A model generated the notes under the pieces. It was not told the origin of the DNA and did no database searches. It saw nothing but the letters and a program-made list of their open reading frames with translations. Positions 10,001 to 22,000 of a stretch of DNA of 31,836 nt are shown here, in pieces. This stretch comes from Spongospora subterranea (Eukaryota; Endomyxa; Phytomyxea; Plasmodiophorida; Plasmodiophoridae). The DNA lies in NCBI GenBank assembly GCA_900404475.1, contig OUQQ01000178.1, forward strand, positions 1 through 31,836. The letters are read 5' to 3'. Position numbers and translations under genes: made by a program. How positions within the stretch are numbered: position 1 is the first letter of the stretch; every line of letters starts with the position of its first letter.

Positions 10001-13000
10001 CGTCCGATGTTCAACGATCTTGGGCATCGTATATTCGACGAATTGATCGACATGTCGAATCAGCGCTGAGGCAGATGGTGAAGCGATCTATGATGGAGTT
10101 ATCCAAAGCAATAGCAGGAGATGCAAAGAAAGAGACTCAAGCGTTATTCAAAGTCGCCATGGTTCTTGACGAAGGTCCTGCTGCACAAACCTCAACAGTT
10201 GCGTTCCGCCCTAACATGTCCGACCTGACCAATCTTGTCAACGACATATCTCGAAAGCTGATGAACACTGTTAAGGTGATTCCACGATTGACTGATATAT
10301 TGGAATACAAACGAAAAAAGAAGAACGCAGTTGTGGTCACTATAAATGGCGACGGTCCTGGCACCTCGTCTACTACCTCTCAGTCAACGCAACCAGCTGT
10401 GCAACAGCCGGAATGGAACCCATCTCAAGATATTGAATCAACAACGATCCTGCCATCAGATGCAGCCAATGATTCGCCTAACTTCTATGATGCAATTGCT
10501 AATGACGAAGATGTGCTGAAAACCTTCGTGGCCATCATTCAAGGAATGAGGAATGTTACGACCGATATCAGTGAACTTGTGGCATACTGGAAGGATGCCT
10601 ACAGGTAATGGGATCGAGCGTTGCAAATATTACCTCATCTGAACGAAATGGGGTTGCTACAGATCAGCGTGGGATCTGGATAAAGATGCTTATATGAGAC
10701 GATATGCTAATACCAAGCGTCCATTTTCATCTTATGATATGGACATCACCCGATATCGATCAATGCAGGAAGATATACAGAGTGAGGACCCGATACGAAC
10801 TGTCAGGTTCATCAAGATTGACTGCGCGTTGCTGAAATCGGCGCTCGTTAGCCACTGCATCGATTGGCAGAACAGGCTGACGTCATTGCTGCATGCAAAC
10901 TCTCTTGCTGAACTACAGACACTTCATGAACTGATATCATCGACTTCGGAGCAATTGTTGCACGAACCAACTGATCTCAACCAGCTTGGGACAGGGTTGA
11001 ACTTGCTTGCGAAAATGAAGAAAGAGGTGCGGGTTGGAACCTGTTAAAACCCTCAAAATCGTTGATTTGGCTGTTTTTCACATAGATATCATTGATTGAT
11101 GCCAGGTTTGATCCTGTCGATGATATGTTCAGGACATTAACCAAATTCGGGGTCACATTGTCCGATGAAGAGAAAGAGATGTTGGATGATCTTCGTCCAT
11201 CTTGGGCGACATTCTTAACAACTATGCGAACTGCTGATGTCATGTTAACTCAAGTCAAAAATTCCATGAAAAGAGGCCTAGAGATGTCGCTCGATACATT
11301 TAATGAAACTGTTGCCGACAGCCGTCGATTATTCCAAGGTAAGCCAGGTCAATCGCAGTCGATTGCGGATGTTAACCACCGACTCGGCCTATAGGGTCAG
11401 ACGTGTTTAAAGCTACTGCTGCTGCTGACGAAACTGCTGGATTTGAGACAGCACTTATTCTTGTAGAATCATGGAAAAAAAAGGTGTCGGATTTCAGATC
11501 TCAGGCCGCAGCTATGAAGGCGGGTTTAGATATATTCGGAATTGTTCAACCAGTTTACAAAGATCTGGAAGACACTGAAAGGGATCTACAGTTATTGGAC
11601 ACTATTTGGCAGGTAACTGTTCGGCGATTGTCTTTGTTTAGATAAGTGAGCTGAAGGCTAATCAACATTGCAGTTAACCGCTGAATGGGAGTCTTATTGG
11701 CAAGGATGTCGAAATGGTGTTTTCCGCGATCTGAATAGCGATGATATGGATTTGAAAGCAACTGATATTCAAAATCGAGTGGTGAAATTGGCAAAGACAA
11801 TGAAGAAATGGCCTGTCTGGAACGCCCTCAGAGAAAATATTGAACGGTTCCGAGTGATGATGCCACTCGTTAAGGATTTAAAAAACCCTGCTATGAGAGA
11901 ACGCCATTGGCAAGAATTGAAAGATGAAGTACAGGATAGCCAATTTGAACCAGATAGCGAGACGTTTACACTTGGTAAACTCTTCGAGCTGGGGGTACAT
12001 CAACATGCTGAAACTATCAGCGCTTTGTCGGCTATTGCGTCAAGAGAATTTAGCATCGAAGAAACTCTTGCCGACATCGCTGAGAAATGGCGAATTATGA
12101 TTATCGATATTGCGGTTTATAAGGAGGGGAGGTATAATGAGCAGCTGTGAGGCTATTATAATTTACTGTTTGACCACAATGCCGGTTAGATATCGAAGAA
12201 TCGTGTCCACCGATGACCTATTTCAGACTCTAGAAGACAATCACGTATCTCTGTCATCAATGAAGAATTCTCCTCACTACATAACATTTGAAGAGGTATA
12301 TGTTTTATTAATGATGACCATACTGTTGACCAATTTATAGTCCATTAACTTGTGGATTCGACGCCTGAACGAAATTTCCGAGTGTATAGAAGTTGTTTTG
12401 GCAGTTCAGCGCCAGTGGATGTATCTTGAGTCAATATTCGTTGGTAAGGAGCACTTGGGATATATTGTTTAGTTTGAAATCTTATTGGTGATCGCAGGCT
12501 CAGAAGATATCCGGAAACAACTCCCAGTCGAATCCGCGCTCTTCGAGAATGTAAATGGAAGCTGGATCGAAATAATGGACCGCTGGGATTCTGTTAAAGT
12601 AGTGTTGGCTTGCGTGGAACATGAAGGGCAGATAGACAGATTGCAGCGCATGAAGGCAACACTAGAAAAAATACAAAAATCCCTCGACCAATACCTGGAA
12701 AAAAAAAGACAGGTTTGAGCAATCATCAGATTTACGCCAGAAATCCCATCGTTGCTTCAGATATTTCCCCGGTTTTATTTCTTATCGGATGATGATCTGT
12801 TGGAGGTTCTTGGACAGACCAGAGATCCTAGTCAAGTTCAGAAACACGTCAAAAAGTGCTTCGCCGCTATTCATCGCTTAGAAATGCAATCACGAGACCG
12901 CGAAGGAGCCAGCAATACCGTCGTCAAAGCATGGGATGTTATCGGAATGATTGCGGAGGTGTTCTAATATGCACAACGCTTCAAACTCACAATTGTTGAA

Positions 13001-16000
13001 TTCATTGCATTTTAGGATGGTGAGCATGTTCGATTTCTTTACGGTATTGCAGCGCAAGGTCCAGTTGAGTTATGGCTGATTAAAGTTGAGAAGTCTATGC
13101 GGGAAACGCTTCGTAAACATATGCAAGAAGCAGTAATTACTGTACAAAAATCCATGTCGAAAAGAGAGAACTGGATTCGATCAACAATTGGGCAACTCTT
13201 GATCACATCAGGACAGGTACATCGGATGATTTGTCAGCTCATAGTTATTTATCCAGGATGTAGGTTGCCTGGACGATGGAATGCACAAAAGCGCTTCAAG
13301 ATCCACTTAAAGCAAGGAAAGCTTTAAAACAGCTAAGAAATAAGTGGTATAGGTAAGAAACAAGGAATCAAATTACTCAAAGTGATTGTCCTCTTTACAG
13401 ATACCTAGAGCGATTGACAGTATTGATTCGAGGTGACCTTTCGTCAGTTGATCGCCTGAAGTTGGTCGCGCTGATCACGATCGAAGTTCATGCACGTGAC
13501 GTCCTTGAAAAAATGTTGAAGCATGGAGTGACGTCTACTAATGAATTCCAATGGACATCACAGCTTAGATTTTATTATGACAAAAGCGAAGGCGACTATG
13601 GTGAATGTCAAGTTCGACAAACCACCACCACGTTTGCCTATGGATACGAATATCAAGGAAACAATGGACGATTAGTCGTAACACCCTTAACGGATAGATG
13701 CTACTTAACGTTGACAACAGCGCTTCACTTGTATGGTTCAATAGCTTGTCCATTAAATACAAGAAACCTTAGTATTTTCCCAATTTCAGACATCTGGGAG
13801 GATCTCCACAAGGACCAGCAGGAACAGGGAAAACAGAGACAGTGAAGGATCTTGGAAAAGCGCTTGGGAATTTTGTCATTGTCTTCAACTGCTCTGATGC
13901 GATGGACTATAAATCGTTAGCTACATTGTAAGGTCTAGCTCTGTCGTCGTACCTGGGCTAATACGTATCGCCTACAGGTACTCTGGTTTGGCACAAACTG
14001 GCGCCTGGGGGTGCTTTGATGAATTCAACAGAATTTTGATCGAAGTTTTGAGTGTAATAGCTCAGCAGATCGCATCGATATTCCATGCTGTTTCCGAAAA
14101 CAAGGAATATTTTTCGTTTGAAGGTGTGCAAATCAAACTGAACCGTTCTGTTGGAATCTTTATCACTATGAACCCGGGGTAGGCGAGCATATCTTCCTAA
14201 TCTTCTGGTTTTAACATCACTTTTCCTGTTAGATACGCTGGCAGGACCGAATTACCAGATAACCTCAAATCGTTATTCCGACCTGTCGCCATGATGGTTC
14301 CAGATTTTGCCCTCATTGCCGAAATTATGCTTCAAGCTGAAGGGTTCAAAGAGGCTCGTCCAATGGCTCGCAAAATTGTGACGCTGTACAACCTGATGGA
14401 ACAACAGCTGTCTAAGCAAGAACATTATGATTTCGGTCTACGCGCTGTAAAATCGGTTTTGAACAGAGCCGGAGCAATATCTCGGGAAACCCAAGACGCT
14501 AATGAAGAGGTGTGCCAGATCATGGCTAATCTCGATACACTTGCTAATTTCTCGATTAGGTCGTTTTGAATCGCGCCCTTCGTGACATGAACATTCCTAA
14601 GTTCGTTGCTGAAGACACCAAATTGTTCAACGGATTGATGTTGGATCTGTTTCCTGGGCTTGATGCCCCAGTGTTCAATCAGAAATCCTTAGAAGATGCA
14701 ATCAAGGTGAACACTCATTTTTTGTTTATAACTCATTCTTGACGAATGTGTTAATATAGGAGGAATTAGTTCTGGAATCACTGCAACCTTCTCCAGCCCT
14801 CATCTATAAAATTCTCCAACTTTATGAATCTAAAAGGACAAGACACGGCAACATGGTGGTTGGAGAAACTTTATCTGGGAAAACGACAGCTTGGAAAATA
14901 TTACAGCATACTCTCACCAGCCTTTCCTCACGCAATGAGCCGGGATTCAAGAAGGTGAATATACCTGAACTTATTTATAGAGGGGCTCATGCCGTTTTAG
15001 GTGGAAACATTTATAATCAATCCCAAGACAGTGGACAACAATGAATTATATGGTTCATATGATTTGAATACTCGCGAATGGTCAGACGGAATTATAGCAT
15101 CGATCCTAAGGAAATGTTGCTCCAGTGAATCCGACAGCGAGAAATGGATCGTTCTAGATGGGCCAGTTGATACTCTATGGATTGAGTCAATGAACACCGT
15201 TCTGGATGACAACAAGATCCTAACTTTGATCAACGGAGATAGAATTGCGTTAACACCAACAATATCGCTTCTATTTGAAGTTCAGAATCTTTGCCAAGCA
15301 TCTCCGGCTACAGTCTCTCGTGCCGGCATGGTATATTTTGACAAAGATGGAATCGGATGGCAGCCTTTCATTACTAGCTGGGTGAACCGCAAAGACCCAG
15401 ACCAATCTGAGCTGCTTCAAACGCTCTTCAAAACCATTGTGGCTCCATTACTCCAGTTTAAAAGTACATCTGATCTGCGAGAACTAGTGTCGATTACAGA
15501 TTTCAACGCCGTGCAATCACTGACTCGCCTTTATGATGCTCTCGCTGTTCCGAGCAACGGGGTCGAATTACCCTCTCCTTCAAACGGTAAAGACGTTTAT
15601 CGATTTGCTGTTTTATCTGGGAAATCATGCGTTTTTGGAATAGCTGGAGCCGAGTTCAGCAATAGTTCGCGAGCTCGTATGATTGAGTCGTGGCTGTTAT
15701 TTTCTTGTGTCTGGTCGGTCGGAGCTGCATTGGATGACGCTGGTCGCCTGAGGATCGACGAATGGCTTCGTGAGATGGAGGCTTCGTTTCCTGGGCTCAA
15801 CACTGTTTACGACTATGTCGTCGACGGCGCCAAGAAAGATTGGGTAACATGGGAAGAAAGGATGCCCAACTCTTGGTCTCCACCACCAAACGTTCCTATG
15901 TAATTTACCATAGAAATTATCGGTAATATCGGGGCTTTTACCAATAGTGTTGCAGGTACTCCTTAGTGGTTCCTACTGTAGATACGGTTAGGAATGGCTT

Positions 16001-19000
16001 CCTTGGTACAACTCTTTTATCTACAAAGCATCCAGTTTTATTTGTGGGTGGAACCGGAACTGGAAAGACCGTGTTGGCCCATTCTCTGTTATCTGCTGTT
16101 GACGGTTCGAGGACTTTAACAATGACGTTAAATTTTTCATCGGTGACAAGCTCTTTGATCACTCAATCGATGCTTGAAAGCAGAATGGAAAAAAGGCAGA
16201 GGAATAGTTTCGGACCTCTTAATGGACGAACAAAACTTGTTGTGTTCGTTGATGATTTGAACATGCCAACGCCTGATGCATTTGGATCTCAGCCTCCAAA
16301 TGAGCTCTTAAGACAATACATCGACTGGGGAGGATGGTATGACAGATCAAAACAAACTTTGAAAGTCATACTTGACATGCAGGTATCACACAGCATTTTG
16401 TTGAGACCTCAGTTTTGATGAGAAAATAGGTTTTCGGCGCGATGGGGCAACCAGGTGGAGGCCGTAGTGTCATCTCGTCAAGGCTTCAAAGCCGATTCAA
16501 CCTTATCAACATTCCTTTTCCTAGTGATCTGCAAATCCGTCGGATATTCGGTGTGGTCATTGCCTCAAAGTTGTCAACTTTTGATGAACAAGTTAGACAT
16601 ATCGTTTTCCTGGTATACCATTTTTGATATCAGAACCCATTAGGTAAAGCCACTCGCGTCCATTTGCACAGATGCAACTCTAGATCTATACAAGAAGGTC
16701 GTCGATACCTTTTTGCCGATACCATCAAAACCGCATTATATGTTCAACTTACGTGATATGACCAAGGTGAGGTTGATAAAGGGTAGGCTGTTGACTCTCC
16801 TTTAATTTTAGTGCCAGGTTACGGAAGGTCTGTTGAGGGCCGACCAAAACCTATTTGACACTCGAGAAAGCATAATTAGACTTTGGGTGCACGAATGCAT
16901 GAGAGTATTCCATGACAGACTAATCAATCTCGCCGATAGAACAATGTTCAAATCATTGGTTTCTCAGCAATTAGATACATTATTTGCAACCTCATGGGGC
17001 AACCTTTTCGGAACTTCGGAAGAGGACCCTTTATTTGGAACATTTCTGTCAGAGGTATTACGGATTTCAGCGCATTATATTGATAATAATCTCGTTCTCT
17101 TAGTCATTGCTTGACGAGCAAAACAGCAATACTTATCAAGAAATGCCAGATCGCAGCGCTGTAAAAACGTTTGTCAGCGAGAAATTAGAATTCTACAATA
17201 TGTTCCCTGGAAATGCAGCAATGAACCTTGTTTTGTTTGATGACGCGGTGGAACATATTACACGAATTTTCAGAATTATTTCCCAGCCAAGAGGAAATGC
17301 TCTTCTGATCGGTGTTGGAGGGAGTGGAAGGCAGAGCCTCACTCGGTTGGCAGCCTATATTGCGGAGGTAGGCATACCGTATGCCCTTTTTGTTTTAGTT
17401 GAACTTTGTGCCGATTAGGTCCCGGTTGTTCAAGTTGAAACAACTCAATCATACAGACCGATTGATTTTAGGGAAGACTTGAAAGCATTATATCAGTCTG
17501 CAGGTGTTAGTGGGCAACGCTCCGTTTTCTTGATGACGGACACGCAACTGGTCCATCCTTCATTCCTTGAAGATATTAATAACATGTTAACGTCGGGGGA
17601 GATACCTAATTTGTTCCCTCCGGAAGAATTGTCTCCCATTCTTGAAGCCCTTAGGTCGACAAGCTTACTCAAAAGAAGTCAATTATCGCTAACCCCCAGC
17701 TTTAGGCCTCAGCTGTCCGATAACGCGAAATATCAGACCGACGACGGGCTGTACTCGTACTTCGTTGAACTGGTACGCCAGCGCGTGAATGTAGTGCTGT
17801 GCATGTCCCCGGTCGGTTCTGCGTTCCGTGATCGAGTTCGAATGTATCCCGCACTAGTCAACAACACGACCATCGATTATTTTGGCCCTTGGCCTGAGAA
17901 AGCGCTTCAAGAAGTCGCTTCAAAGTTTCTTGGTGACGTTGATCTGAGTTATTCAGGTAACGATGCTGCCGTACAGGTACGAGATTTTCTCCTGGTTATC
18001 GTGTAATGCGATATTCATGGCTGGTTAATATAGAAACAACTGGCAGGCATATTTTGCACTGCTCACCTGTCTGTTCAAGACAGTGCTAATCAGATGGCGC
18101 AAGAACTCCTGAGGTTTACATATGTTACACCAACCAACTACCTGGATTTGGTAACAGGATATCGACGTTTGTTAATCGATAAGCGAGCATCACTCTGTGA
18201 ATCTGCCGATAAGCTCAGAAACGGCCTTAGTAAGCTCGATGAGAGTAGAAAGCAAGTAGCAGAAATGACGGTTGAGCTTGAAGAAAAGAGAAAAATCGTT
18301 GCCCTGAAAAAAAATGATTGTGAGAAACTTTTGGTCGAAATCGTATCTCAGCAGCGGGCGGCTGACGAACAAAGAAAGCAGGTAGCAGCCATCAAAGGTT
18401 TCACCAATTAGATTACTGAAAACCTTTAGGTTGAAATCGAAGCAGCCAAGACGTCAACTGAGGAGAAGGAGTGCCAAAGTATCGCTGGCTCTGCACAATC
18501 GGACCTAGAAAAAGCGATGCCCGCCCTTGAGCGAGCAGTCGCTGCCTTGGATCGTCTTGATAAAACTGCTATCACAGAAGTCAAGTCTTATACAAAACCT
18601 CCTCCGATTGTTGCAAGGGTAATGAGTGCGGTTATGGTTGTAATGGGGAAAGAGGTCAGTCAGAACCATTGATTTTTCGCCATTTTTATTTACCATTGCG
18701 TAAGGCGTCTTGGACAACTGCAAAAAAAGAACTCAGCGATGCAAATTTCCTGCTGCGACTCAAAACATTTGACAAAGACAACATTCCGTCTGCAACTTTG
18801 AAAAAAATTTCGAAATTTACCGCGGCGAAAGATTTTACAGCTGATAATGTTAGCAAGAAGAGTTTGGCTGCTGGCGCCATGTGTGATTGGGTCATTGCCA
18901 TGGAAATTTATGCGCTTACTTTCAGAACTGTTGCACCAAAGCGAGCAGCACTCAAAGAGGTAATCACATATCAACGGTTCTGTCGCAGCCATAACATAAT

Positions 19001-22000
19001 TACATCGCATTTAGGCGATGGGTTCTCTTGAAATCAAACAGAAGCAGTTACGGGTAATGCAAGAAAAGCTGACAAAAGTCAAAGAGCAAGTTGCAGCTTT
19101 AGAAGCTCGATATGAGAGTAGCGATCAAGAAAAAAGTGTACTCAGAAAAGCTGCTGAATCTTTGGAGACCAAACTCTCTCGAGCCGATAAACTTGTATCG
19201 GGGCTAGGAAGCGAGAGATCGAGATGGCAATCATCAATTACTCAACTTGATGAGCAGGTTGTTTCTACTTTATTCAATCCGACAATGTCTGAGATTCTGG
19301 CAGTTGAGCTATCTGGTTGGAGATTGCGCGATTGCAGCTGGGTTTGTATCATACTGTGGCCCATTTGTCGGTAAATACCGAACTGGTTTGGTCAAAAAGT
19401 GGCTGGAATCAACCCATGAAGCCAAAGTCGCTTGTTCGCCTGACTTCAACGCGGCTACGTTTCTCGCTTCCCCAACGGATATAAGAGATTGGAAAATTCA
19501 GGTATCATTATCACTTTAGCAATTTGTGTACTTGAGTATTTATCTATCTAACCATAGGGATTACCATCCGACGATTTCAGTATCGAAAACGGTCTGCTAG
19601 TTACCCGCGGTTTAAGATGGCCTCTGATGGTGCTCACATGGCATTGGCTTTTGCTGTTCTGAAACTCAACGTCTTCTTATAGGTGGACCCTCAAGGGCAA
19701 GCTAATAAGTGGGCTAAAGCGCTTCATGGGAAAACACTCAAAGTAGTTGATCCAAAGGATAAAGATCTGTCACGAACGATGGAATCATGCATACAGTTTG
19801 GAATTCCTGTTTTGATGCAAGACGTTGGCGAAAAGATCGACCCGGGGTTGGATCCTATTCTCCTCAAGCAGATTATCATAGAGAATGGGCGGAGGTAAAG
19901 TGTCAGGAACTCAGTTTAATTCTTATCTGACCTAGACCAGATTTGTTCGTTTAGGTGATAAGAAAGTGGAATATAACGACTCCTTTTTGTTTTGGATGAC
20001 GACTCGGTTGCAGAATCCACATTATGCACCTGAAGTAAGTTGCAGCGATTTTTAGAGCTATCAAATTAACGTGATGTAAAGGTTTGCGCTAAATGTACTA
20101 TTGTAAATTTCGCCGTGAAGGAAAAAGGGTTAGAGGAACAATTGCTAGCATTTGTTGTCAAGATTGAGCAACCAAAACTCGAGGAGGATAAAAGTGCTCT
20201 TGTCATAACTGTTGCAAATAACAAAAGAAAGCTTGTTGAACTAGAAAATGAAATCCTTTCGCTTTTGAAAACAGCGTCTGGGTCTCTAGTAGACGATGAA
20301 GGATTGATTAATACGCTTCAGGTATCGAACTGTTACATTCCTTACAAAAAACCAAATTCTGTTTCTAGGCATCAAAACGAACAAGTGAGGCCGTCAGTGA
20401 GGATCTTCGAGTTTCTGAGGAGACCGAGAAGCAAATTGATGTCAGTTTAGCGTTTTTGGCCAACTTTAAAAAATAATGCTTTATATTAGAGCGCCCGGGA
20501 ATCTTATCGCCCTTGCGCGGTCAGATCAGCGATTTTGTTTTTTGTTTTGAATGACTTGGCATCAATCGATCCCATGTATCAATTTTCTCTTGATGCATAT
20601 TTTGAGCTTTTCCGTTTGTCTATCGACAAGTCTAGAAAGCCCAAAGGGACCATCGATGTCAAAGAACGTGTGCGATCATTGAATACCTTTCATACTGACG
20701 CGGTCTATAAGTACTCATTGCGAAAAGTGTTCAAAAGCTATTGTCAATTGGTGTGCCTTTCAATATTTTAGGTACACTTGTAGAGGTCTTTTCGAAAAAC
20801 ACAAGCTTCTGCTCTCGTTCCAAATGTGCATTCGAAAAATGTCAGCGGAGGGAAAAATCAACAACGACGAATTTTTATTCCTTCTTCGCGGAGGTTTGTC
20901 AGCGCCTGCTTCAGAATCAACAAATCCGGCACCAGACTGGATTTCAAACTATTCTTGGGATCAGGTATAGTATATTGGCATTATGGTTAACAAAGCATAA
21001 TGTTTTTGTTTAGGTTCAAGCCTTAAATGAATTCTCCCCTTTATTCAATAATCTATCTAGCAGTCTCGAACAAAACCATCGCGGATGGAAGCAATGGGCC
21101 AGAGCTGAATGCCCAGAAACGGCCCCGTTCCCTGGGGAATGGCAAGCGAAGCTCGACGATTTGCAACGAATGATTCTTTTGAAAATTTTCCGTCCGGATC
21201 GAGTCATCCATTCCGCAAGGCGGTAAACTGATCATTAATATTGTCAGTATGCGAACTAAGATTTGGTGTTTTCAGGTTTGTATCCAAGAACTTGGGACCG
21301 TCGTTCGTGGAACCTCCGCCTATGGATTTGGCGCAAGTATTTGCAGATTCGAATTCAACAACACCGATTGTCTTTGTTTTATCCCCGGGAGTGGATCCTA
21401 CAGCCATGTTAAGGTCACTTGCTGTCCAAGCAGATCGCCAGGTCAGATTATTGACGCTCTCCATTGTGTCGCATCGAATGATACTGGAAATAGGTGGAAG
21501 AAATTTCGTTAGGACAAGGGCAAGAAGCTCCAGCACAACGACTATTAGCTGCCGGTATAGCTCGCGGGTTTTGGGTGTTCTTCGCCAATTGCCATCTTTC
21601 TATCTCATGGATGCCGGAACTGGAATCACTGATTGATTCTTACTGTTCTGGGGAAGTTCATCCGAACTTCAGACTTTGGCTGTCAAGTGACCCTGTAAAG
21701 CGATAGTAATCTGGGCTTGGGGCCATTATCTGATCGATTCATTTACAGCACCCGAAATTCCCGATTTCCATTCTTCAGCGCAGCATCAAGATAACTACTG
21801 AGCCGCCACGTGGACTTCGCGCTAACCTATTACGGTTATATACTGGTTTGAAACAAGATTCCACCAACACGTCCCTTGTCTCTATCAAGTATAAAAGGCT
21901 TGTCAGTAAATTTCATGCCACTATTCCATAGCGGAATGATTGATGTCGATTCTAGGTACTAAGCTTGTGTTGGTTCCATTCTGTTCTATTAGAGAGGAGA

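Noticed and set aside
17311..17334. AAA4 P-loop lacks the usual Lys-Thr, suggesting a dead site
   Set aside because: The GRQ form is the normal state of AAA4 in the DNAH2 class and other axonemal heavy chains.
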